Notes under the pieces: model-generated
Seen by the model: only the letters and a program-made list of their open reading frames with translations
Databases searched by the model: none
Told to the model about the DNA's origin: nothing
NCBI GenBank assembly: GCA_041397645.1
Contig: JAWKWE010000004.1
Location: forward strand, 2,418,001 to 2,482,000
From: Hyphomicrobiaceae bacterium
Lineage (GTDB): Bacteria > Pseudomonadota > Alphaproteobacteria > Rhizobiales > Hyphomicrobiaceae
Reading direction: 5' to 3'
Length of the DNA: 64,000 nucleotides
Position numbers and translations under genes: made by a program
Shown here: positions 36,017-45,322 of the stretch, one piece after another
Layout: every line of letters starts with the position of its first letter
Numbering within the stretch: position 1 is the first letter of the stretch

Positions 36017-36631
36017 TTAGCCGAAAACGCCCGGCCGCGTCTTCCAATCCGCCCAGCTGATGCGCGCGTCGTCGGGGTAGATTTTTAGAACGCGCCCCTC
36101 GCCGCGGGCCTTTGCGAGCGTATTATCGACCCAATATCTCCCGCCGAACCACCGGACCGACCGATACAGTACAAATCGCTTCCACCCCGGAACGCCAAGT
36201 TCGGCCAGCGCGCCGTCGAATACATCGTCGGCATCGCGTCTTTCACCCGCCTGATCCCAATAAAGCCAATCATGCACAATGGCCGGCAGCCCATACCGGC
36301 CTATCGGCGGCATCCAAGACCAGAACGAACTCGGCACACTGGCGAAATCGGTTGTGAACCCTTGCGGCACGACAACCTCGCACGGGGTCACACCAGGAAC
36401 ATGCCAACGCATCGGCGCGGTGAGATACCAGTAGTCCATGTCCGCAAAGGGCACGAGCGCGGGAGGCGCCGCACGCTCCTCAACGGCGTCGGCCGACGGC
36501 GCTTCAGCCGATACGCCACGACCCAGCCCGCCTTCAGCGGCGCGCTTTCGCGCCATAGGTTGAGGTGCGGCGACTTTCTTCAACTCGCCCGATTTTGCGA
36601 GCTGTTTGAGAAACTCCGTCTTCGCGCTCAT
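36017..36631 (-). CDS. DUF1353 family protein with a low-complexity N-terminal extension
   Basis: A 204-residue protein. Residues 1-65 are basic and Ala/Pro-rich, without clear fold. The rest matches DUF1353, a family found in phages and in bacterial genomes, with VPQGFTTDFASVPSSFW and the conserved LPAIVHDWLYW. Its function is not established. GAGGGAGG lies eight to twelve bases before the ATG. No other phage gene is near, so it is a lone gene rather than part of a prophage. It converges on the GGDEF-EAL gene. Confidence 0.8.
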   Translation of the reverse strand: MSAKTEFLKQLAKSGELKKVAAPQPMARKRAAEGGLGRGVSAEAPSADAVEERAAPPALVPFADMDYWYLTAPMRWHVPGVTPCEVVVPQGFTTDFASVPSSFWSWMPPIGRYGLPAIVHDWLYWDQAGERRDADDVFDGALAELGVPGWKRFVLYRSVRWFGGRYWVDNTLAKARGEGRVLKIYPDDARISWADWKTRPGVFG

Positions 36632-36700
36632 GGCTGCGCCTCCCTCTTATGCCCTTCCAACAGAATAGCCCCGCGAACGCACGACCGTCCACACAGCTGC

Positions 36701-36733
36701 AAAAAAGGGCCGTGTCCCTGTGGACACGGCCCT
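36701..36733 (-). terminator. Intrinsic terminator of the L,D-transpeptidase gene
   Basis: A perfect 12-bp stem (AGGGCCGTGTCC / GGACACGGCCCT) with a CTGT loop, followed on the minus strand by TTTTTTGCAG. It lies 28 bases downstream of the stop of the L,D-transpeptidase gene and separates it from the DUF1353 gene. Confidence 0.88.
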
Positions 36734-36760
36734 GATTGCTCCGGCTGAATTGGCGACGTG

Positions 36761-38665
36761 TCAGCGTGCAAATGCAGACGTCATCAGGTCGCCGACACTA
36801 TGCCGCCGCGGATTACTCGGTTGGCTCGATTTAGCGGCCGCCTTGGGCGGCGAGAAAAGCCCGCCCGAAGACGATGTAGAGGTGGGCGTCACAAGAAGTC
36901 CGAAAGGAGGAACAAATTTCCCGGGACGGACTGATGGCCGGGAAGCTCGCGCGGTTGAGGCATCAGACACATCGGAACCGCCAGACAATCTGGCGCCCGC
37001 GAGCAAGCCGCTGTCCGGCTCCGTGTTATGGCGCGGTCCCTTATCGATCTCCTTCCAGCGACCGTCGAGGGCAAGCGTCACGCGTTCGTCATGGCCGTAG
37101 GGATCTCCATAAAATTCCGCGTGACCGTCATCGTCGATCCAAACTGAGAAGTAGCCAACATGAACGGGAATTGGTTTATCGAGCGTAATCTCGTTGTTGC
37201 CCGGCCCGCTGTCAGCAAGCCGTTTGGCATCGAGTTCACCTTCACCCTTTTCGATGTCAAAGAGCTTTTGAGCGAAACTCACCGGATTGCGCAGTCGCAC
37301 ACAACCATGGCTGTAGAGCCGCTCGCTGGTCTGGAAGAGAGACTTGTTGGGCGTATCGTGCAGATAGACCGAATGCTTGTTGGGGAAGAGGAACTTTACA
37401 TCGCCCAGCGCATTGCCATCGCCAGACGGCTGATAGATCGAATAAGCCGACAGGTTCGCCTTTTCCCAGTTCACCTTCCAGCTGCTTACGGTGCGCTTGC
37501 CCTTCTTTACAACTATGCCCTCGCTTTCGAGCGAGCGACCGCGACGCGCGGCTGAGAGAAGCTTCTCGACTTTGATCGAGTCCGGCAAAAACCACGACGG
37601 TCGCATCACGATGGTCGTCATCGGCTTGGAAAAGATTGGTGTCGGCGTTGCCGGCTTGCCGACAATCACCCGCTCCGTGAGGGTCGTCTTGCCATTCTGC
37701 ACGAGCTGAACTGTAAACGATGGAATATTGACAAGCAGGTGGGTTGCGCCGAGATCGCGCGGCATCCAGCGCCATTCTTCCATGCTCGCAACAACCGAAT
37801 CCAGATTGGCACTCGCATCGCGGCTGAGCGCGGCGCGTGTCCCTCGGCCCACAAGACCGTCAGAGCTGAGACCGTTGGAGCGCTGAAAGGCCTTCACTGC
37901 ATTCTTGAGATCAGTGTCGTAGAGCGTGTTATCCCCATTCGAGGCAACGCCTAGACGCGCGCGCAACCTTGCAATCTCGTCACTGCGCGTTCCCGGCACA
38001 AGCATCGGTCCGCGTGGGTCGATCCGAGTGGCGGCAATCTTGGCCGCTTCGGCCTTTGTCTTCGCGTAAAAGGCGTGCAGCCTCTGGAACTGCTCATGCT
38101 GCGGCTGGAACGACTGCAAGGCCTTGCCCGGATCGGCTGCCGACGTCACCTTGTCGATCACGTCGATGGAGTCGGGCAGCTCGGGCCGACGATCGAGGAA
38201 ATCCGACAAGTCACGATCGGGAGCAACAATACGCCCACCACTGGCCTGACGAGCATAGCGAAGCACGGCATTCATCAGCTCATATTCGATAGCAGCAACT
38301 TCTTGGGGGCTTCGACGTGACGAACCGGTGTCTCGCGCTTGAGGTGAAAGCTCGAAGTCTTTAGCCTTGAGGCCCCAGCTTTCTGCATCCGCCAACTGGG
38401 CGATGACTGCGACGGCGGCCCGTGTCGGTCCGGTCTGATCGTACCAGAACGGTCTGAAATCGCGGTTGGCATAAAATCTTCTGAGCGCAAGCTCATCGTC
38501 CATGAACTCCACCCGTGAAGCATCAGCGTCAATCGTGGTTCGCAGGAAATCCTGTACACTGCCCGCAGTGGTTTGCGCTCTTGCCGTGGTCGGCAACACA
38601 GAAACACCGCCAGCAAGAACGGTTGCACTTGCGAAAACAAAGGCACCTATCAACCGTTTGAGCAT
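36761..38665 (-). CDS. L,D-transpeptidase, YcbB/YkuD-type, with peptidoglycan-binding domain
   Basis: A periplasmic enzyme that makes 3-3 peptidoglycan cross-links or links outer-membrane proteins to the wall. The 634-residue precursor has an N-terminal signal (LKRLIGAFVFASATVLAGG), a long YcbB-type N-terminal part, a peptidoglycan-binding repeat (LKNAVKAFQRSNGLSSDGLV), and a YkuD catalytic domain with RLYSHGCVRLRNP (catalytic Cys455). The C-terminal tail is Ser/Pro-rich. The ATG at 38665 was chosen because of the GGGGGAG before it. The frame is open upstream to 38695. Confidence 0.92.
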   Translation of the reverse strand: MLKRLIGAFVFASATVLAGGVSVLPTTARAQTTAGSVQDFLRTTIDADASRVEFMDDELALRRFYANRDFRPFWYDQTGPTRAAVAVIAQLADAESWGLKAKDFELSPQARDTGSSRRSPQEVAAIEYELMNAVLRYARQASGGRIVAPDRDLSDFLDRRPELPDSIDVIDKVTSAADPGKALQSFQPQHEQFQRLHAFYAKTKAEAAKIAATRIDPRGPMLVPGTRSDEIARLRARLGVASNGDNTLYDTDLKNAVKAFQRSNGLSSDGLVGRGTRAALSRDASANLDSVVASMEEWRWMPRDLGATHLLVNIPSFTVQLVQNGKTTLTERVIVGKPATPTPIFSKPMTTIVMRPSWFLPDSIKVEKLLSAARRGRSLESEGIVVKKGKRTVSSWKVNWEKANLSAYSIYQPSGDGNALGDVKFLFPNKHSVYLHDTPNKSLFQTSERLYSHGCVRLRNPVSFAQKLFDIEKGEGELDAKRLADSGPGNNEITLDKPIPVHVGYFSVWIDDDGHAEFYGDPYGHDERVTLALDGRWKEIDKGPRHNTEPDSGLLAGARLSGGSDVSDASTARASRPSVRPGKFVPPFGLLVTPTSTSSSGGLFSPPKAAAKSSQPSNPRRHSVGDLMTSAFAR

Positions 38666-38711
38666 TCGCTCCCCCAAATCTATGGCTATCAACAATTGAA
38701 CGTCTGTCGTG

Positions 38712-39335
38712 CTACGACTGCCGCTCGATGAAGCCGGCGAACATAAGCGCGCCGGGCGTTACGGCGTGAAACCGCGAGGGTTGTAGTGAAGTGCCTGGAA
38801 GCGGGATCTCTACGCTTTGCGTGTTGGTCCTTGGAACCTCGCGGCGCTCAGACTTAGCCGAAGCGATCAGAGCCCGTTTAGATGATCCAACACGGGCTAC
38901 GCGGTGGGACTTTGATTTCCGCGCATACCGCACCAAGCCGTTTACCGTCCTGGCGCGAATCTCTTCACTGGGCTGCGCCGCCGCGACGGCCACGGCGGCG
39001 ACCGTCTCAACCAAGACGTGCTCAATCGCCATCATGCGAACCATGCGGGCGGTTTCGGCGTGATCCAAGGCGACGGCCAACGAAACTGCCGACATATAAG
39101 GAGGTGTCATGGCGCGAACCGGCGGGCGCACGGGACGTGGTTCGGGCACATAAGCCAAGTCTTGCAGTCGCTTCTCGGCTCGCGAAAGCGAGCGGTCAGG
39201 CGAATTCGCGAGCGCCATTATTTTCGGTGCAACGGTCGTGGCCAGATTATCAGCTAGCTTCGCACATCCAACTAGGCATGCACCGATGGCTAGTAAATAG
39301 GCAGAGCCTAATGCAACACCCGACACGAAGGCCAC
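38712..39335 (-). CDS. Hypothetical protein with N-terminal membrane anchor
   Basis: A 207-residue protein of unknown family. The first 25 residues are hydrophobic (SGVALGSAYLLAIGACLVGC) and could be a signal anchor or, with the Cys after VG, a weak lipobox. The rest is Arg/Ala-rich, with a helical stretch around AETARMVRMMAIEHVLVETV. The start is a GTG with no strong ribosome binding site. It is followed by the L,D-transpeptidase gene after 46 bases in the same direction, so they may be cotranscribed. Confidence 0.5.
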   Translation of the reverse strand: MAFVSGVALGSAYLLAIGACLVGCAKLADNLATTVAPKIMALANSPDRSLSRAEKRLQDLAYVPEPRPVRPPVRAMTPPYMSAVSLAVALDHAETARMVRMMAIEHVLVETVAAVAVAAAQPSEEIRARTVNGLVRYARKSKSHRVARVGSSKRALIASAKSERREVPRTNTQSVEIPLPGTSLQPSRFHAVTPGALMFAGFIERQS

Positions 39336-39592
39336 CCATTAACCCTATGAAACGCCTAGAATTTCTTTCATATATCAGTGCACATACTAGGCGTCAATTG
39401 TAGGAAGCAATTTGCTTACCCCGCTGTTGGCAAAACATCTGCATCAAGCAGAGTGCAAAGAACTTGCATTGACATGACCAACGCCCAACGCAGGCGCAAT
39501 GTTCCAAGCCGCTAAGGTATTGAGCACGAACGTTCGACAACGGGATAATGACAGATGCATGTCATATCCAGCCGACGCACAGAGTGGCTTAT

Positions 39593-41677
39593 TCAGCCAG
39601 GCTTTATCCAACAATGATTGTCGTGAAAGGCCGCACCGCCAAACGGGGCTGATTGAATGGCACTCGTCAACGTGTTGATCCCTTCTTCTCTCTCGAACTG
39701 ACCGTTTGGAGAAATAGACTCCACGATGACAACGCCAGGCAGCACACCATCGAACGCACGCGCAACGAGGGTAATCTCTCCGCGTTGGTTTCCCATTCTG
39801 ATCGTTGCGCCATCGCACAATCCAAGCCGCGACAAATCGGAGGGATGAATCTTGGCGTGAGGCCTACCTTCGCGAGCACTGCTCGTGGGCATCTCATTGA
39901 ACGTGGAATTAAGATAGTTCCGCGCAGGAGACGTTGCCAAGCGGAAAGGATGCTCAGCGTCGCAGTTTTCGTTCACGTTCCAATGATCGGGAAATTTCGG
40001 CACGGTCTGCGCCAGCCCACTCATCTTGCTCTGGCGACCGATCGACAGCGTCGTCCAATCCGGCTTGAATCGAAACTTGCCGTCTGGATAGCCAAAGCCG
40101 TCTATGAAATGCGCATGTTCGAAAGACGGCTGGCAGTCTATCCACCTGTATTCGGCTAGTTCCTCAAGTGTGCCCCAGCCCGAATTTTGCAGCGTTTCAT
40201 CGACTATTTGCGCGGCTGTCATTTCAAAACCGCGATGCGATGCGCCGAGTCGCTTGGCGAGAGCGCAAATGACGTCGTGATTGGATTGGCACTCCCCCGG
40301 CGGCTCACGCAGCTTGGGGCCAAGCATGATGTGACTATGCCCGCCGCCCTGATAAACGTCGTCATGTTCCAGGAACATCGTTGCGGGGATCACGACATCC
40401 GACATGCACGCTGTCGGCGTCATGAATTGCTCATGAGTGCAGACAAACAGATCTTCACGCATAAACCCAGCTTTGACCTTGCGCTGCTCGGGCGCGACTT
40501 GCGCCGGATTCATGTTCTGAATGAAAAGCGCGGTGACCGGCGGACCGCCTGCCAAGTCACCTTGGTCACCTGTCAGGACCGGCCCGATCCGGCTCATATC
40601 AAGCAGACGAACATCTGGGTCGCGCAAGTCGTTACCTTCGATCAGGGTCTTGTCCCAATGATAGATCCCGCCCGAGTTGTGGAAAGCCCCTCCACCCTCG
40701 TGGAGCCACGCTCCCGTTATCGCGGGAATACAAGACGCGGCATGCATGTTGTGAGCGCCGTTGCGCTGACGCGAGAAGCCGTAGCCCAACCTGAAATAGG
40801 TTTTGGGCGTCGTGCCAATGCGGCGCGCAAAATCCTCAATCTCCGAGACGCTCAGCCCGGTAATCTCAGAGGCCCAAAGCGGGGTCTTCTCCTTGAGGTG
40901 TGCCTCAAGCTGGTGCGGGCAATCGGTATATTTTTCGAGATAAGGCCAGTTCGCGTATCCGTCGCGAAACAAAACGTGCATGACCGCGCAAGCCAATGCA
41001 CCGTCCGTTCCAGGCCGCAGGCAAAGCGCGACGTCCGCCTGCTCCATAGTGCCGTTGCGATAAATGTCGACGGCAATGATCTTGGCACCGCGCTCGCGCC
41101 TTGCCCGCGTCGCGTGGGTCATGACGTTGACCTGAGTGTTGACCGGATTTGTACCCCAGATCACGATTTGGTCGGACTTGGCCATCTCGCGCGGATCTAC
41201 GCCAGACAGGCGGCCTGTCCCGGCGGTGTATCCCGACCAAGCCAGTGTCGTGCAGATGGTGGCGTACATCTGGCTGTACTTCTTGGCATGCCGCAGGCGA
41301 TTGATGCCGTCGCGCATGACCAGCCCCATCGTGCCGGCGAAAAAGTAAGGCCACACGGCCTCGGGTCCGTGGCGCTCCTCAGCCTCTAGGAGCTTTTGCG
41401 CGGTGATATCGAGAGCGTCGTCCCAACTGATGCGCTCGAATGAGCGAGAGCCTTTCGGGCCTTTGCGACGCAAAGGGTAAAGCAGCCGATCGGGATGGTG
41501 AATACGCTCGGCGTAGCGCGCCACCTTGGCGCAGATGACGCCATCTGTGTAAGAATTCTCCTTGGCTCCGCGAACGCGACCTATGCGATTGTCGGCTAAC
41601 AGCTCGACCTCAAGCGCACAGGTCGAAGGGCAGTCGTGCGGACAAGTCGTATGTCCTATCCGGACGGATGAATTCAT
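39593..41677 (-). CDS. Molybdopterin-dependent oxidoreductase (formate-dehydrogenase/DMSO-reductase superfamily)
   Basis: A 694-residue cytosolic enzyme. The N-terminal [4Fe-4S] motif is CPHDCPSTC with the fourth Cys in GVICAKVARYAERIHH (Cys12, 16, 20 and 49). The central domain has WDDALDITAQKLLE and IWGTNPVNTQVNVM, and the C-terminal molybdopterin-guanine-dinucleotide-binding domain has RNYLNSTFNEMPTS. No twin-arginine signal is seen. Subunits for electron transfer are absent nearby, so it may act alone with a soluble partner. The substrate cannot be told. Confidence 0.88.
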   Translation of the reverse strand: MNSSVRIGHTTCPHDCPSTCALEVELLADNRIGRVRGAKENSYTDGVICAKVARYAERIHHPDRLLYPLRRKGPKGSRSFERISWDDALDITAQKLLEAEERHGPEAVWPYFFAGTMGLVMRDGINRLRHAKKYSQMYATICTTLAWSGYTAGTGRLSGVDPREMAKSDQIVIWGTNPVNTQVNVMTHATRARRERGAKIIAVDIYRNGTMEQADVALCLRPGTDGALACAVMHVLFRDGYANWPYLEKYTDCPHQLEAHLKEKTPLWASEITGLSVSEIEDFARRIGTTPKTYFRLGYGFSRQRNGAHNMHAASCIPAITGAWLHEGGGAFHNSGGIYHWDKTLIEGNDLRDPDVRLLDMSRIGPVLTGDQGDLAGGPPVTALFIQNMNPAQVAPEQRKVKAGFMREDLFVCTHEQFMTPTACMSDVVIPATMFLEHDDVYQGGGHSHIMLGPKLREPPGECQSNHDVICALAKRLGASHRGFEMTAAQIVDETLQNSGWGTLEELAEYRWIDCQPSFEHAHFIDGFGYPDGKFRFKPDWTTLSIGRQSKMSGLAQTVPKFPDHWNVNENCDAEHPFRLATSPARNYLNSTFNEMPTSSAREGRPHAKIHPSDLSRLGLCDGATIRMGNQRGEITLVARAFDGVLPGVVIVESISPNGQFEREEGINTLTSAIQSAPFGGAAFHDNHCWIKPG

Positions 41678-41952
41678 GTCCTTTATCCCGTGGCTGCCCG
41701 ACTGGGTTCAGCGCCTCATTTTCACCTGTGGAAGCCTAAGCAATCCCGCACAGTCTTGCCACGCAATTTACGCCGTAGTGCCTATCCGCAGATCGCAACG
41801 CAGTCGATACCATCGCACGAGGGATGATCAACGAAGAGTTCTTTGCATGTGCTTAGACCGTGTTGATGCTTGTCTTTCCAGTCGCAACAATCTACGTGCT
41901 GGGACTCGCGCTCGATTTGGGAGCGCCCCGCCCCATACAAAGGTCATTGTCG

Positions 41953-42876
41953 ATGAGTGGTGCGCCCTTATCCCTCACCCATGGCGAACGTCTGCCCAAA
42001 ACCGGCTTCCTACTGCTTGCTGGCGTAACCCTCTTCTGGGGCGCAAACTGGCCCGGAATGAAGATCGCTGTGGCGGAGATCCCTGTCTGGTGGTTTCGTG
42101 CGACCTGCGTGTGGGCCGGAGCCATCGGCCTTCTGACGGTCGCCAAGCTGTCGGGCAATACGCTGCTCGTGCGTCGCTCGGAAATTCCGAAACTTCTGCT
42201 GGTGTCATTCTTCGCAATGCTGGGCTGGCAGGTGTGCTCGGCTTATGGCGTTTCACTGATGCCCGCTGGCCGAGCGTCCATCATCGCCTTTACAATGCCG
42301 GTGTGGGCCGCATTCTTCGGCGCGATCTTCCTTGATGAGCCTATCACTGGCGCCAAGATTGTCGGCCTGCTTCTTGGTGTGGCGGGGCTTGGGGTCCTTA
42401 TCGGAGAAGACCTCATCGTCTTTGGCACCGCGCCGGTGGGCGCGATGTTCATGCTCGCTGCTGCCTTGGCATGGGCGATCGGCACGGTCTTATTCAAGAA
42501 GTACAAATGGACGACACCAATTTCCACGCTCGTCGGTTGGCAACTCGCGGCTGCGGCCGTCCCTATAACGATCGTCGCGATGCTTTTTGAGCCAACGCCT
42601 CACGTGACTGAACTGAGCACGAAAGCCATTGTCGCAATGCTTTACCTATTTGCGCTACCGATGGTGTTCTGCCAGTGGGCCTATTTCAAACTGGTGAGCA
42701 TTTTTCCTGCCTCGATTGCGGCTATGGGCACCCTCGCCGTACCGATCGTCGGCGTCTATTCCAGCGCGTTGATCCTGGGCGAACCAGTCGGCTGGAGGGA
42801 GCTTGTATCGCTCGTACTGATTTGCTCCGCCCTCGCCAGCGTTCTAATTTATCCTTCGCTGCGCGCGAAGAGGTGA
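41953..42876 (+). CDS. EamA/DMT-superfamily transporter
   Basis: A 307-residue inner-membrane transporter with ten predicted helices in two EamA repeats. The first repeat shows VTLFWGANWPGMKIAV and the second AAALAWAIGTVLFKKYKW. Family members export amino acids, purines or drugs. The open frame begins at 41860, but I chose the ATG at 41953, which has AAAGG about ten bases upstream and places the first helix correctly. It is divergent from the molybdopterin oxidoreductase gene. Confidence 0.87.
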   Translation: MSGAPLSLTHGERLPKTGFLLLAGVTLFWGANWPGMKIAVAEIPVWWFRATCVWAGAIGLLTVAKLSGNTLLVRRSEIPKLLLVSFFAMLGWQVCSAYGVSLMPAGRASIIAFTMPVWAAFFGAIFLDEPITGAKIVGLLLGVAGLGVLIGEDLIVFGTAPVGAMFMLAAALAWAIGTVLFKKYKWTTPISTLVGWQLAAAAVPITIVAMLFEPTPHVTELSTKAIVAMLYLFALPMVFCQWAYFKLVSIFPASIAAMGTLAVPIVGVYSSALILGEPVGWRELVSLVLICSALASVLIYPSLRAKR

Positions 42877-42911
42877 CCAGCCACACCTAAAACGCAGAAA
42901 GCGAACTCCGC

Positions 42912-44198
42912 TTACTCCATGACTGCACCGTAAACGAGGTTTTTGAAGAGGTGTCGGCTTTGCAGTCGCGCCGTTGCGCCCTGAGTAAGCAAAATAAAAA
43001 CGAGCTGCTCCTTGGGATCGATGGAAAAGCTCGTGCCGAAGAGGCCCGCCCACATCACGTCGCCCTTCGAGCCCGGGCTCCATCCAAAACCATCCTGCAA
43101 GCGCACGGCAAAGCCCAAGCCAAAGCCATACCCTGGCCCGGTTGATGACTCTGTAGAGCCACCCATGCCCACGAGGTGGTTTTGCAGCATGAACTCAACC
43201 GTCTTTTTCGAAAGATACCGCTTGCCTTCATACTCACCGCCGTTGGCGATCATCTGCAGGAATTTGAAATAGTCCTGCGCAGTTCCGCAAAGACCGGCTC
43301 CTCCCTTCAAGTATGATTTCTTGATCTCGTCCTGCGTTCTGCAAAACCGTAATGAAAGCTTCTTGAGAGGATCGCTGTCGGGAACCTCGGCAATCCGATC
43401 AGCCTTCTCAGCCGGCACCCAGAACGCGGTGTCAGTCATGCCGAGGGGACCGATCAGCGTGTCCTGAAGCAGAACGTCGAGCGGTTGCTTTGTCACGCGC
43501 TCCAGAAGGAGACCAAGAACGTCTATGGAGACGGAATAGAGGAAGTTGTTCGCCGGTTGATTGGCCAAGGGAATTTCATGCAGACGCTTTAGCATCTCGT
43601 CGCCCGAGATGTCCGCGTCGCTCCCCTCGATATTGGCTGCCTCATAGGCTTGTTTCAGCCGCTGGGACTTTACGGTGAAGGTGTAGAAAAATCCCGATGT
43701 ATGCCGCATCAAGTCCTGGATCGTGATGGGCTTGTCAGCCGGAACATCATCGTAAGACACCTGCCCACTTGCATCCGCCTTCGCAACTTCGACTTTGAGA
43801 TCCTTCAATTCCGGCAGATAGTCGGCGACAGGATCGTTGAGTTTGATGATACCTTTCTCAACCAACATCATCGCTGCAGTCGTGACGATCGCCTTCGTCA
43901 TGGATGCGAAGCGGAAGATGCTGTCTTTATTCATCGGTTTGGTTTTGGCCGCATCGAGATATCCGTGCGCCGCGAAATGCACGATTTCGCCTCGGCGAGC
44001 GATCAGCGTGACAGCGCCGGGAAACACGCCTTTAGCAATTTCCCGGTCCATCGACGTTGCTATCCACCCGAGACGCTCAACAGACATCCCCTCAACGATA
44101 CCGCTTTTGGAAGACTGCGCCTCTTGCGCTGCAACTGGATTGATCAAGAAACCGATAAGCGCGCAGACCGACGCTAAGCCACCAATCGCACGGCGCAT
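42912..44198 (-). CDS. Serine hydrolase of the beta-lactamase (class C / EstB) family
   Basis: A 428-residue secreted hydrolase. The signal peptide ends near NPVAAQEAQ. The nucleophile motif SMTK is in RFASMTKAIVTTA, followed by a Tyr motif in FLYSVSIDVLGLLLERV. Typical activities are esterase, D-aminopeptidase or class C-like; true beta-lactam resistance should not be assumed. GGGAGGG is six to ten bases before the ATG. It is 173 bases downstream of a second fabI on the same strand. Confidence 0.9.
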   Translation of the reverse strand: MRRAIGGLASVCALIGFLINPVAAQEAQSSKSGIVEGMSVERLGWIATSMDREIAKGVFPGAVTLIARRGEIVHFAAHGYLDAAKTKPMNKDSIFRFASMTKAIVTTAAMMLVEKGIIKLNDPVADYLPELKDLKVEVAKADASGQVSYDDVPADKPITIQDLMRHTSGFFYTFTVKSQRLKQAYEAANIEGSDADISGDEMLKRLHEIPLANQPANNFLYSVSIDVLGLLLERVTKQPLDVLLQDTLIGPLGMTDTAFWVPAEKADRIAEVPDSDPLKKLSLRFCRTQDEIKKSYLKGGAGLCGTAQDYFKFLQMIANGGEYEGKRYLSKKTVEFMLQNHLVGMGGSTESSTGPGYGFGLGFAVRLQDGFGWSPGSKGDVMWAGLFGTSFSIDPKEQLVFILLTQGATARLQSRHLFKNLVYGAVME

Positions 44199-44371
44199 GA
44201 GCTATCCCTCCCTTTCAATCCAGCCATTACTGGAGGGGAGAACCTACAGTGCAACCAGCGTAGGCGTCACTAGGCCAGATGGCCAGCAAGGCGCCCGAAC
44301 GCAACGTAAATGTTTATTGGAAACGCGTCCTGCGTTTGTGCAATGCCGCGACTGCGCTCTACACCACAGTG

Positions 44372-45136
44372 CTAAGCAACGACGTGTTGGCCCGCATCAA
44401 CGAAGATAACATTGCCGGTGATCGACTGGGCCTCGTCACTGACCAAGAACGTGGCATATGCGCCAACGTCGTCAAGCGACACCAGCTTGTGCTCGGGGGC
44501 AGCAGCAATCGCGGTATCAAGAAATTGATCGAAATGCGCAATACCTGACGCCGCGCGCGTTTTCATGGGCCCAGGCGACAAAGCGTTCACGCGTATCTGC
44601 TTGGGACCCAATTCTACAGCAAGGTAGCGCACACTTGCTTCGAGTGCGGCTTTGACCGGGCCCATAAGGTTGTAGTTAGCAACTGTCTTCTCTGCGCCGT
44701 AGTAGCTCATCGCCAATAGAGTGCCGCCATAGCGCATCAAAGGTTCGGAAAGCTTCGCCATCCGCAGAAACGAGTGGACTGACACATCCATCGAAAGCGC
44801 AAACCCTTGCGCGGAGCAATCCGTCAATCGACCGTGCAGATCATCCTTCGGCGCATACGCGATCGAGTGCACGGCAAAATCGAGGTGTCCCCAGGTTTCG
44901 GAAATCCGCGCGAATACGGCTTCGAGCTGACCAGGAACCGTTACATCACACGGAACAATGATCGGACTACCTAGTCCTTCAGCAAGTGGGCGCACATACG
45001 GCTCCGCCTTGTCATTGAGGTACGTGATCGCGAGGTCAGCGCCTGCCGCCTTGAATGCCTTCGCACACCCATACGCTATGCTATGCTCATTTGCGATGCC
45101 AAGGATGAGCCCTTTCTTATTTTCAAGAGAGAACAT
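44372..45136 (-). CDS. fabI: Enoyl-ACP reductase FabI, second copy
   Basis: A complete 254-residue FabI. The NADH-binding N-terminus is GLILGIANEHSIAYGCAKAF, the catalytic Tyr-Lys pair is in YNLMGPVKAALEAS, and the SPGPMKTRAASGI loop follows. It differs from the copy at the start of the window at many positions, for instance GPVK against GVAK after the catalytic Tyr, so the two are diverged paralogues. It is not in an evident operon with other fatty acid genes. Confidence 0.94.
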   Translation of the reverse strand: MFSLENKKGLILGIANEHSIAYGCAKAFKAAGADLAITYLNDKAEPYVRPLAEGLGSPIIVPCDVTVPGQLEAVFARISETWGHLDFAVHSIAYAPKDDLHGRLTDCSAQGFALSMDVSVHSFLRMAKLSEPLMRYGGTLLAMSYYGAEKTVANYNLMGPVKAALEASVRYLAVELGPKQIRVNALSPGPMKTRAASGIAHFDQFLDTAIAAAPEHKLVSLDDVGAYATFLVSDEAQSITGNVIFVDAGQHVVA

Positions 45137-45322
45137 GTACGCCTCGCGTCGGTTTCACCGGTAAGTCTCCTCAACGTGTCGCGAGCGCACTTCACCATCA
45201 AGACACGAGCATGTGGCATATCAGCCGAGAGATGGATCCCACTGTCGCATACAAAGCTCAGAAAAAGTCTAATGCAGACGGCACCTACGTCTCCAAGGTC
45301 GCAGTCCTGCGCGCCTGCACTA

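Noticed and set aside
40187..41389. 400-codon plus-strand frame
   Set aside because: It is fully antisense to the molybdopterin oxidoreductase, whose motifs are clear; the frame follows from codon bias.
42912..44198. Antibiotic-resistance beta-lactamase
   Set aside because: The family is mostly esterases and peptidases; SMTK alone does not support resistance.
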